NCBI GenBank assembly: GCA_002293265.1
Contig: DBCW01000063.1
Location: 1-10,167, forward strand
Direction of reading: 5' to 3'
Source of the DNA: Eggerthellales bacterium UBA948
GTDB taxonomy: Bacteria > Actinomycetota > Coriobacteriia > Coriobacteriales > UBA8131
DNA: 10,167 bases
Below are positions 1 through 5,858 of the stretch, piece by piece. The stretch's first letter is position 1, and each line of letters begins with the position of its first letter. The notes beneath the pieces are model-generated. The model made no database searches. It saw only the letters and a program-made list of their open reading frames with translations, and had not been told where the DNA came from. The position numbers and the translations under genes were made by a program.

Positions 1-133
1 GGTCGCCATCCAGTTTGGTGAACATGACGAAGAGTCCGGCGATCATGAATGCAAAGATTCCGCTTGGGGCAAGGGTCGTAAATAAAACGAGAGTGATCTC
101 GTTTATTGCAGTTTCCAGACTTTGTAAAATCAA
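1..133 (-). CDS. DmsC-like membrane anchor subunit, second copy, N-terminal part only (cut by window edge)
   Basis: Translating the minus strand from a TTG at 133-131 gives a frame that stays open to the left edge (44 codons). It begins MILQSLETAINEITLVLFTT and continues LAPSGIFAFMIAGLFV. The stretch LFTTLAP and its surroundings match the N-terminus of the DmsC-like protein at 992-1852, which has ALFTTLAP at the same place, so this is a paralogue of the quinol-oxidising anchor of DMSO-reductase-type enzymes. The first membrane helix is visible at about residues 14-38. The TTG overlaps the upstream chaperone stop (shared TTGA), and a GAGG Shine-Dalgarno lies 8 bases ahead, which suggests translational coupling. 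No ATG precedes the conserved region. The rest of the gene, including any quinol-site residues, lies outside the window, so it could be intact or a remnant. The family call is fairly sure; the exact start is less so. Confidence 0.72.
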   Translation of the reverse strand, partial: MILQSLETAINEITLVLFTTLAPSGIFAFMIAGLFVMFTKLDGD

Positions 134-831
134 CGATAAAACCTCGGATACTCAACTTGGATATTGAGTTTGGCTTGGATTCCCTCAAGACTGGCTTTCG
201 TCAGTTTGGCTAATGCCTTGTAGAAGGGCTGCTCGGCAACGGCCTCCAGTTGCTCCAAGAAATGCGATGACCATGTGAGTAGGTGCAAGCGCAGATATTC
301 TTCGAGAATCTCAGGCTTGTTTTCGGCCATCCAAGACATAAGCATCAACATTAAACCTATGTGGTCTTCCGGGGTGTTGTCTGCGGTGGTTCGACCGATG
401 CCATTTTCGCGCATCCATTGTCTGAATGCTAAAGTGCTTGCTCCAAACACCACACCGTCGGAATCTGTATAGACTGAGCCCCAAGGGGGTGCCGGCTTCT
501 TGGCCGGGCCAATAAATAAACGTCGATATTCCCATATCAGCTCATCATTTATTGGGTCTTTGTCAGCCACGCCCAGACCTTGCTGCATTAACTCAAGCGA
601 TTCATATGCCGACTGATCTTCTACAAACGGCCAGTCGCTTGCACCTGCCTTGGCATCTAGGTCTTTGATGGCGGTAAAAGCAGGTCTGATGCTTTCGCTT
701 GATGGGTCAACTAGGAAAAAAGGCCCCAGTGTCTCACCAACGAAAGCTATGTTTTCGCGTGTTGATGTGTCTATCGGCTCATTAATTGGTGTCGTATCTT
801 GCTTAGATGTTTCACTGGCGGCTTTATTCAA
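130..831 (-). CDS. TorD/DmsD-family molybdoenzyme assembly chaperone
   Basis: Cytoplasmic chaperone of 233 aa that in this family binds the Tat signal peptide and apo-form of a DMSO/TMAO-reductase-type catalytic subunit, holding it until molybdopterin is inserted. Family motifs are visible: EYRRLFIGP (about residues 101-109), PPWGSVY (115-121) and PEDHIGLML (154-162), the last being the TorD/DmsD P-x-D-H signature. The N-terminal 30 or so residues look polar and poorly ordered. I chose a TTG start at 831 because AGGAG (846-842) sits 10 bases upstream and the family-like part begins after it. An in-frame GTG at 840 lies too close to that AGGAG, and an ATG at 942 would add 37 residues unlike the family and run through the hairpin at 881-910. 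The gene lies 160 bp after dmsC and overlaps the next dmsC-like gene, so it most likely serves DmsA from the same cluster. Confidence 0.88.
   Translation of the reverse strand: MNKAASETSKQDTTPINEPIDTSTRENIAFVGETLGPFFLVDPSSESIRPAFTAIKDLDAKAGASDWPFVEDQSAYESLELMQQGLGVADKDPINDELIWEYRRLFIGPAKKPAPPWGSVYTDSDGVVFGASTLAFRQWMRENGIGRTTADNTPEDHIGLMLMLMSWMAENKPEILEEYLRLHLLTWSSHFLEQLEAVAEQPFYKALAKLTKASLEGIQAKLNIQVEYPRFYR
142..145 (-). promoter_or_regulatory. Ribosome binding site for the second dmsC-like gene
   Basis: GAGG on the minus strand lies inside the last codons of the torD-like gene, 8 bases before the TTG at 133. With the TTGA stop/start overlap it suggests coupled translation. Confidence 0.5.
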
Positions 832-841
832 AAAAATCACT

Positions 842-846
842 CTCCT
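842..846 (-). promoter_or_regulatory. Ribosome binding site deciding the TTG start of the TorD-like gene
   Basis: The minus strand reads AGGAG followed by 10 bases, a run of T, and TTG at 831-829. It is the only good Shine-Dalgarno in the region and supports the shorter 233-aa protein over the longer ATG version. Confidence 0.6.
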
Positions 847-880
847 ATGGCAAATATCATCAAATCGTACCACATATGGG

Positions 881-910
881 TAAGTCCCGGGATGGGTATC
901 CCGGGACTTG
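881..910 (-). repeat. Strong 12-bp hairpin between dmsC and torD
   Basis: A perfect inverted repeat: arms AAGTCCCGGGAT (882-893) and ATCCCGGGACTT (898-909) around a 4-base loop, with a further possible G-U pair at 881/910. It contains two CCCGGG hexamers. There is no T-run on either side, so it is not a classical intrinsic terminator. In the dmsC-torD transcript it would fold strongly and could protect the dmsABC message from 3' decay or attenuate torD expression, giving fewer chaperones than enzyme subunits. The structure is certain; the role is inferred. Confidence 0.8.
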
Positions 911-959
911 AGTGCAAATATCATGCCACAATGTGACTGCAAATTGGACTAATTAATGG

Positions 960-979
960 ATTCCTGCTTTCGCAGGAAT
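960..979 (-). repeat. Short dRS3/REP-like palindromic repeat after dmsC
   Basis: Arms ATTCCTGC (960-967) and GCAGGAAT (972-979) around a 4-base loop that reads GAAA on the minus strand, a stable GNRA-type tetraloop closed by C-G. The 20-bp layout, ATTCC with an inner 8-10 bp and GGAAT, resembles dispersed palindromes such as the neisserial dRS3 element (ATTCCC-N8-GGGAAT), followed here by the commonly seen TGAC. It starts 12 bases beyond the dmsC stop. No poly-U follows. It may be one copy of a dispersed genomic repeat, which a single window cannot show. Confidence 0.65.
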
Positions 980-991
980 GACAAAGCGTAA

Positions 992-1852
992 TTAGAGACC
1001 AACTGATATCTGCATTGCGTAGAAAGCCAGACGCGCAATCACAATTGCGGCAATCATCAGCACTACACCTACGAAAGCAACAGCAGGACTGTCAACTTTG
1101 AGCAGCGCAGCGCATTGGCAAGCAAAGGCCAGTACTGCACAAGCTGTGCTAGCAGCCAAGTAAACTACCAAGCCGGAAGCCAAAGCAGAGCCACTGACGA
1201 CAGCAGTCTCAATGCCTGAGACCATTACATAGTGTGCCCACACAGAACCTATGCTTAAAGCAATGCCCAGTACAGCTACGATAAGCATGACAGCTTTAAA
1301 TGAAGTCTTGCGAGCTTCAGCCATTCCGCCTGCAGTAGCGATCATCACTGTGCCCAGAAGTCCACCACCAAGAAGTGTAAAACCAATGATGGACAGCGGG
1401 ATAAGCGGGGTGTTCCAAGACACGATAGTTGGGATTGCGTAAGCCATGCCAATGAAGTAAGCAAATGCCAAACCGGCAACGGCAACAACAGCGGCAAAAG
1501 CCTTTTTAACTGCACCGTTAAGTTTGCCGGTCAAAGCTATAACGCAATAAGCCAACAAGATTACACCAAATACAATGCCGGCCAAAATCTCGTTGGACAG
1601 TGGCGAGCGACCTAGTCCGCCAAAGACGTTGATGGCATTAAGCGGTGTTGACAGGTGGAAGAATGCAGCGATAAAAGCAGCAGCCAAAACCACCAGCGGT
1701 ACAAAACTCAACTTATCAAGAAGCTTAGAAGCTTTCTCGGAAAGCTCGGTTGCGAAAAGCGCAATTGCAATTGCGATAAATGCGCCTGCCGAAATTGGTG
1801 CGAGAGTAGTAAATAGAGCCAAAGGCAGCTCGGTTGCTATAGCATGCTCCAT
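992..1852 (-). CDS. dmsC: DmsC-like membrane anchor (quinol dehydrogenase) subunit of a DMSO-reductase-type enzyme
   Basis: Integral membrane protein of 286 aa, the normal DmsC length, expected to oxidise menaquinol and pass electrons to the Fe-S subunit. About eight hydrophobic helices are visible (roughly residues 12-35, 48-68, 87-108, 116-136, 151-174, 185-205, 224-246, 257-280). The segment FFHLSTPLNAINVFGGLGRS (65-84) followed by PLSNEI (85-90) is the family quinol-site region. His66 and Glu89 occupy the places of E. coli DmsC His65 and Glu87, residues known there to matter for menaquinol binding and oxidation (my alignment is by eye). The ATG lies 2 bases after the dmsB stop, with GGAGGT inside the end of dmsB 9 bases upstream, so translation is probably coupled. 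It is the third gene of the dmsABC order. The NrfD-type anchors are the main alternative but lack this motif spacing. Confidence 0.9.
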   Translation of the reverse strand: MEHAIATELPLALFTTLAPISAGAFIAIAIALFATELSEKASKLLDKLSFVPLVVLAAAFIAAFFHLSTPLNAINVFGGLGRSPLSNEILAGIVFGVILLAYCVIALTGKLNGAVKKAFAAVVAVAGLAFAYFIGMAYAIPTIVSWNTPLIPLSIIGFTLLGGGLLGTVMIATAGGMAEARKTSFKAVMLIVAVLGIALSIGSVWAHYVMVSGIETAVVSGSALASGLVVYLAASTACAVLAFACQCAALLKVDSPAVAFVGVVLMIAAIVIARLAFYAMQISVGL

Positions 1853-1854
1853 GA

Positions 1855-2478
1855 CTACATCACCTCCCAGCGGTTGGATAGTGTGCCGGACTTGTCATCG
1901 CTTGCCTTAGAGCGCACGCACTTTTTGATGACCAAGTTGGGCTTAGTGTACTCAGGTGAAGGCAGCGGAGCCACATCGGCATCGCCTTTATACTCCTTGC
2001 GAAGCTCTTCGATCGGACCAAACTCAAGTGCCCTTGTAGAGCAGGCCTCAACGCATATGGGCTTTTTACCCTCGCTTACACGAGCGTGGCAGCCGTCGCA
2101 TTTTACGGAGTGTCCCTTATCGCGATCCACAGTAGGCGCGTTGTATGGGCATGACATTACGCAGTAGCCGCAGCCAATGCATTTGTTGCTGTCTACTTCG
2201 ACAATGCCGGTCTCGCCGTCTTTGTGCATTGCACCTGTTGGACAGACTTTTACGCATGTTGCATCGTCGCAGTGGTTACAAGAGACTGATGTGTGATAAA
2301 CGAAGGCATCTGTTGTTACGGTGCCGTCTGCCTCGGTCTTCCAGTCTCCTCCACTGTATTCAAATACGTGGCGGTAAAAGTATGAAGTTGGCAGATCGTA
2401 ACGGTCGCTACAGGCGAGCTGACAAGTCTTGCAGCCGGTGCAACGAGTTGCGTCGTAATAAAAACCATGTTGTGTCAT
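1855..2478 (-). CDS. dmsB: DmsB-like four-cluster Fe-S electron-transfer subunit
   Basis: Protein of 207 aa, almost the same length as E. coli DmsB (205 aa), expected to carry electrons from the DmsC anchor to the molybdenum subunit through four [4Fe-4S] clusters. Four cysteine groups are visible: CTGCKTCQLAC (13-23), CNHCDDATCVKVC (67-79), CIGCGYCVMSC (100-110), and CDGC (127-130) with CVEAC (142-146). All 16 ligand positions are cysteine, so no cluster is predicted to be [3Fe-4S]. There is no signal peptide, as expected for a subunit exported as a complex with Tat-bearing DmsA. The ATG lies 13 bases after the dmsA stop, and the AAGGAGG Shine-Dalgarno overlaps that stop codon. Related subunits of polysulfide, nitrite or formate enzymes share this fold; the neighbours favour DmsB. 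Confidence 0.93.
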   Translation of the reverse strand: MTQHGFYYDATRCTGCKTCQLACSDRYDLPTSYFYRHVFEYSGGDWKTEADGTVTTDAFVYHTSVSCNHCDDATCVKVCPTGAMHKDGETGIVEVDSNKCIGCGYCVMSCPYNAPTVDRDKGHSVKCDGCHARVSEGKKPICVEACSTRALEFGPIEELRKEYKGDADVAPLPSPEYTKPNLVIKKCVRSKASDDKSGTLSNRWEVM

Positions 2479-2491
2479 TATTCAGCCCTCC

Positions 2492-4903
2492 TTACAGTTT
2501 CGCTATTTGGCCGATATTGGAATGTTGCGGGTTCGCCTTCGCAAGCGGAGACGGACGATATCTGGTGATGGTGTTGATGCATCCGCCGTGGTCTACTTTG
2601 TCGCCCTTCATATCGGCATCGTGCCACTTACCTTGCGGCACAGCAACAACACCGGGGATGATCAAAGGCGTGACCTTGGCCATGATACGAATCTCACCTT
2701 GCTCATTAAACACTCTGATAGTCTCGCCATCTTCAATGCCACGAGCCTTTGCATCTGCCGGATTAATCCATGCCTGATGGCTGTTGGCAGCTTGAAGGAT
2801 CGGGTTTGTGGAGTATGAGGAGTGAGTATGAGCGCGAGTATGGAATCCGGTGATAAGCAGTGGATACTTATCGGTAAGGTTCACGTAGCTGTCAAAGCCG
2901 GGATCAAACTCAGGAATTGCCGAGATGACCTCGTCTTCTGCAAGCTCCCAAGTCTCAGCGAACTTGGCAAGTTTCTCAGAATAGATCTGGATTTTACCGG
3001 ACTCGGTAGGAAGCTTGTTTGCCTCGGGATCGGCAATGAATGCCTCTAAAGCGACCAATGGCTTAGGCTGACGCTTGTAAACGCCCATCTTGATGCCGTC
3101 TTCCAAGCTTGGAACCAGCGGATCAACTGCCTGAAGATCAGCGTAAAGCTTCTTCATCCAGTCTTCGCGAGTCTTACCGCCATCGGAGAACTCATCGTAG
3201 ATATTAAGACGCTTAGCCAGCTCACAGCAAACCTCATAGATTCCACGACGCTCAAATGGTGCCTCGTAAAGTGGCTGACCGTAAATTACAGCCTCGATAT
3301 TATCGGCATAACCATTTTTGGTGATACTGATCTGCTCTTGCGAGGTAAGGTCGGGAAGAATGATGTCGGAGTATTTTGCAGAGTCTGTCATAAAGACTTC
3401 GCTTGTGACGATGAACTCGCAAAGTGACTCATCTTGCAGCAACTCGTGGGTTGCATTGATGTCACTGTGCTGGTTGGTAAGGCAGTTACCGGCATAGTTG
3501 AAGATAAACTTGATGCTGGATGAAAGTCTGTCGGCCTTTTGCAGACCGGCATTAAGTGAGGTGAGGCTCTTGCCGTCTTTGATAGCATTTGGCCACTCGT
3601 AAACAGGCAGGTTTGCCTGAACCGGATTTGTACCGGTTGGCATCATGGCCAGTTTGATGTTGGAGTTACCTTCACGACGACCGTCACTGGTACCGGGTTT
3701 GCCAACTTGACCAAGAAGCTGCGGCAAAACCATGATTGCACGAGCTGCGATTTCACCGTTGGAGTGACGCTGGCAACCATAACCTTGACCGATGTAGCAA
3801 TGTTTTGCCTCTGCCATCTCGTGAGCTAGGTCGATAATGCGTTGCTCAGGAATCTGGGTGATCTTTGAAGCCCATGCCGGAGTCTTTTCGGTCTTATCCT
3901 TACCCTTACCAAGAACATAGTCTTTGTAAGAAGAGTTAGCCGGAGCACCTTCAGGAAGGGTCTGCTCGTCATAACCTACACAGTATTTGTGCAAGAACTC
4001 CTCGTCAACCAAATTCTCTTTGATAAGCACGTGTGCCAAACCGGCTACAAGCGCACCGTCGGTTCCGGGGCGGATTGGAATCCACTCTCCACCTTGGTTA
4101 GCAAGTGAGCTGTTCATACGTACGTCAATGATGATTACTTTAACGTTTTTCTTCTCACGCATAACAGCAAAGTCGTAGGTGTGAGAAGCACCACCCATAC
4201 GGGTGTCAGCCGGGCTGTTACCAAATAGTACAACCAGCTGATCATCTTGGAGTGTCAAAAATGAACTACCGTAGGTACCGCCACCATAGGTGTATGTACC
4301 TGCAGCCAAGATGTGAGCCGAGCTGTAGGTTCCGTAGTAGTTAAGGTAACCACCGCTCATGCCCATCAAGCGCTTAACAGGATTGCTCTGGATCTGACCT
4401 GAACATACACCGGATGAATAGTGAACAGTCATGGCCTCGTTGCCATATTTTTCACGGATACGCTTCATCTCGCTGGCGATAGTGTCCAGTGCTTCTTCCC
4501 AAGTGATCTGCTCATAAATTCCCTCACCGCGCTTGGTTCCTTCCTTACGCTTTAGGGGAAAGTTGAGGCGGTCCGGGCTTTGTAGCCAACGGCGGATCGA
4601 ACGTCCGCGCAGACAGGCTCTGATCTGGGTCTCACCAAACTCATCGCTTCCGGTGTTGTCGGACTCCACATACTTGATAGCTCCATCTTGCATGTGAACC
4701 TGCAACGCGCAACAGCTTCCGCAGTTTACCGCGCAGTGCGTCCAAATGACCTTCTCTTCTGACTGAGCATTAGCAGTAGCTGGCTTCATGCCAAACAATG
4801 ATCCGGTTGTTGCAACCGTTCCACCGATAGCAGCCAAAGCGCCAAGGGCGCCCGTGGTCTTAACAAAAGACCGCCTACTGATGTTAGATTCTAATGCAGA
4901 CAT
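2492..4903 (-). CDS. dmsA: DmsA-like Tat-exported molybdopterin oxidoreductase catalytic subunit
   Basis: Catalytic subunit of 803 aa, close to E. coli DmsA, expected to carry a bis-molybdopterin guanine dinucleotide and one [4Fe-4S] cluster and to reduce DMSO or a related S/N-oxide outside the membrane. The N-terminus has a twin-arginine signal, SRRSFVK (residues 9-15), a hydrophobic stretch (about 17-38) and a likely cleavage after ANA (44-46). The FS0 motif is Cys57, Cys61, Cys65 and Cys97 in CAVNCGSCC and ACLRGRS, very like DmsA except for an additional Cys64. The YGTYSSAH segment (190-197) should supply the serine molybdenum ligand (Ser194 or 195). LVVLFGNSPADTRMGG is a typical cofactor-binding stretch, and a molydopterin-binding C-terminal domain follows (about 680-800). 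The ATG at 4903 is preceded by AAAGGAG and places the RR at the usual position. A GTG at 4972 is in frame with a fair Shine-Dalgarno and would add 23 residues. True substrate unknown. Confidence 0.93.
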   Translation of the reverse strand: MSALESNISRRSFVKTTGALGALAAIGGTVATTGSLFGMKPATANAQSEEKVIWTHCAVNCGSCCALQVHMQDGAIKYVESDNTGSDEFGETQIRACLRGRSIRRWLQSPDRLNFPLKRKEGTKRGEGIYEQITWEEALDTIASEMKRIREKYGNEAMTVHYSSGVCSGQIQSNPVKRLMGMSGGYLNYYGTYSSAHILAAGTYTYGGGTYGSSFLTLQDDQLVVLFGNSPADTRMGGASHTYDFAVMREKKNVKVIIIDVRMNSSLANQGGEWIPIRPGTDGALVAGLAHVLIKENLVDEEFLHKYCVGYDEQTLPEGAPANSSYKDYVLGKGKDKTEKTPAWASKITQIPEQRIIDLAHEMAEAKHCYIGQGYGCQRHSNGEIAARAIMVLPQLLGQVGKPGTSDGRREGNSNIKLAMMPTGTNPVQANLPVYEWPNAIKDGKSLTSLNAGLQKADRLSSSIKFIFNYAGNCLTNQHSDINATHELLQDESLCEFIVTSEVFMTDSAKYSDIILPDLTSQEQISITKNGYADNIEAVIYGQPLYEAPFERRGIYEVCCELAKRLNIYDEFSDGGKTREDWMKKLYADLQAVDPLVPSLEDGIKMGVYKRQPKPLVALEAFIADPEANKLPTESGKIQIYSEKLAKFAETWELAEDEVISAIPEFDPGFDSYVNLTDKYPLLITGFHTRAHTHSSYSTNPILQAANSHQAWINPADAKARGIEDGETIRVFNEQGEIRIMAKVTPLIIPGVVAVPQGKWHDADMKGDKVDHGGCINTITRYRPSPLAKANPQHSNIGQIAKL

Positions 4904-4907
4904 GTCA

Positions 4908-4914
4908 CTCCTTT
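4908..4914 (-). promoter_or_regulatory. Ribosome binding site deciding the dmsA start
   Basis: AAAGGAG on the minus strand, 4 bases before the ATG at 4903. It supports the start that puts the twin-arginine pair at residues 10-11 over the upstream GTG at 4972. Confidence 0.7.
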
Positions 4915-5128
4915 CTTCATAGTTACTACTCGTCCCTTTCTGATTCTGTGTGAGAGACTTAAAAGCTTCCACAACTTCCTCTGGAGTAGCCGGTGCTCTC
5001 TGGGCGCTTTTGGCGCTTCAAGGGCGATGGCCTTTAAGCACAATAGATAAAATCAAGGTACCAGTTGTCACATAAAACATGCGATTTTTTTATTTCTGCT
5101 GGTAAATGACGTGCATTAATTGGGCATC

Positions 5129-5139
5129 AGCAAATTGCT
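5129..5139. promoter_or_regulatory. Candidate operator palindrome AGCAA-N-TTGCT
   Basis: Perfect 5-bp arms around one base in the dmsA-mscL gap. The same arms recur with a 6-bp spacer at 6958-6973 in the next divergent gap. The binding protein is unknown, and such short arms can occur by chance in AT-rich DNA. Confidence 0.25.
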
Positions 5140-5270
5140 TATTAATATAACTTTTATTTAGCAATTTTTGGAGAAGGTGTAACTGTCTTGTTTTCTGTTT
5201 GAGTATCCGCTGTTTGTATCAATCCATTTTGCCGCATATTCAAGTAATCACCGTTTTGGTATAAATAAAT

Positions 5271-5298
5271 TTGTATATATTGAGAAATATGTTAAACT
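5271..5298 (+). promoter_or_regulatory. Candidate mscL promoter, possibly giving a leaderless transcript
   Basis: TTGTAT (5271-5276), a 16-bp spacer and TAAACT (5293-5298) form a weak sigma70-like pair. TAAACT ends 7 bases before the ATG at 5306, so transcription would start at or next to the start codon. No Shine-Dalgarno is visible before mscL, which fits leaderless translation, common in actinobacteria. A second possible -10, TATATT at 5276-5281, would instead give a short leader of about 17 bases. Confidence 0.4.
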
Positions 5299-5305
5299 TT
5301 ATAGC

Positions 5306-5722
5306 ATGATGAAGGTTTTTAGAGAGTTTAAAGAGTTTATTGAGCGCGGCAATGTTATGGATTTAGCGGTGGCCGTTGTTATGGGTGCTGCTTTTACTGC
5401 GATTGTAACTGCACTTGTTGCAGACTTCATTAATCCAATCCTTTCAGTATTTATTCCAAGTGGCGAGCTGGACTCACTCGTGGTCATGCTTGGAAGTGCC
5501 AAGATAACCTACGGTCACTTTATTGGTGCCGTTATTAATTTTTTGGCAGTTGCATTCGTCGTGTTCCTAATAATTATGGGTATCAATAAGATGATGCGCA
5601 AAAAACCGGCAAATACCAAGGAATGCCCTTATTGCGGCAGTACCATTCCGGAGTCAGCATCACGTTGCCCTAACTGCACAACGCTTTTAGATGCCAGCAA
5701 AATCCCATCAGAACTTCGTTAA
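5306..5722 (+). CDS. mscL: Large-conductance mechanosensitive channel MscL with C-terminal zinc ribbon
   Basis: Homopentameric channel of the cytoplasmic membrane that opens under membrane tension and releases solutes during osmotic downshock. Of 138 aa, the N-terminal amphipathic helix and gate segment FKEFIERGNVMDLAVAVVMG (8-27) are the classic MscL signature. TM1 spans about 17-45, TM2 about 71-96, with a short periplasmic loop (SGELDSL and onward) between. The C-terminus is not the usual helix bundle alone. It carries CPYC (107-110) and CPNC (121-124), a small zinc ribbon exposed to the cytoplasm, a variant known in some Gram-positive MscL proteins. The start is ATG ATG, and either could serve; no Shine-Dalgarno is seen. 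The gene stands alone, divergent from dmsA and convergent with the deacetylase, and its double stop TAATGA lies in a hairpin. Confidence 0.96.
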   Translation: MMKVFREFKEFIERGNVMDLAVAVVMGAAFTAIVTALVADFINPILSVFIPSGELDSLVVMLGSAKITYGHFIGAVINFLAVAFVVFLIIMGINKMMRKKPANTKECPYCGSTIPESASRCPNCTTLLDASKIPSELR

Positions 5723-5734
5723 TGAAGTTCTGAT
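5707..5734 (+). repeat. 11-bp hairpin with the mscL stop codon in its loop
   Basis: Perfect inverted repeat: ATCAGAACTTC (5707-5717) and GAAGTTCTGAT (5724-5734) with a 6-base loop GTTAAT that holds the TAA stop; the in-frame TGA follows directly. No T-run follows, so if it ends transcription it is a non-canonical terminator, and it may instead protect the 3' end. It could serve the convergent deacetylase transcript from the other side too. Confidence 0.65.
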
Positions 5735-5858
5735 CAAGTCACTGCATTCTCGCAACAAGATTCGGTTCATTCAGTAAGGTAGCCTGCTGCTTTTACCACA
5801 GGTGTTAGTGTGCCGATTTATTAGAGCTTGCCTTGCACCGAGGAAGCACCGATTTAAT

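Larger units (their letters stand above)
4904..5305. other. Divergent intergenic region between dmsA and mscL
   Basis: A 402-bp region with no convincing gene that must hold the dms operon promoter (minus) and the mscL promoter (plus). It is G+C-rich near dmsA and very AT-rich from 5080 onward. Visible structure: an 11-bp palindrome AGCAA-A-TTGCT at 5129-5139, a related AGCAATTT at 5160-5167 one to three helical turns away (31 bp), and ATTAAT at 5115-5120 and 5141-5146. The frame upstream of dmsA is open from a TGA near 5018 and contains the alternative GTG at 4972. I saw no good FNR-type palindrome (TTGAT-N4-ATCAA) and could not place the dms promoter with confidence. Confidence 0.6.

Noticed and set aside
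832..942. Longer TorD-like protein starting at the ATG at 942
   Set aside because: The extra 37 residues do not resemble the family, have no good ribosome site and run through the hairpin at 881-910; the TTG at 831 has AGGAG at a good distance.
1575..2167. Plus-strand open frames opposite dmsC and dmsB
   Set aside because: Composition mirrors the membrane gene on the other strand; no recognisable domain.
2145..2818. Plus-strand open frames antisense to dmsB and dmsA (up to 210 codons)
   Set aside because: They are Cys/Arg- or Ser-rich with no family motif, no ribosome site, and lie opposite strongly conserved coding sequence.
5040..5070. FNR-type site upstream of dmsA (TTGAT half-site on the minus strand)
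   Set aside because: Only one half matches; the second half is not ATCAA, so the anaerobic regulator site is not supported.
5835..5851. Pair of GCACCGA words after the deacetylase as a terminator stem
   Set aside because: They are direct, not inverted, repeats and cannot form a stem with each other.
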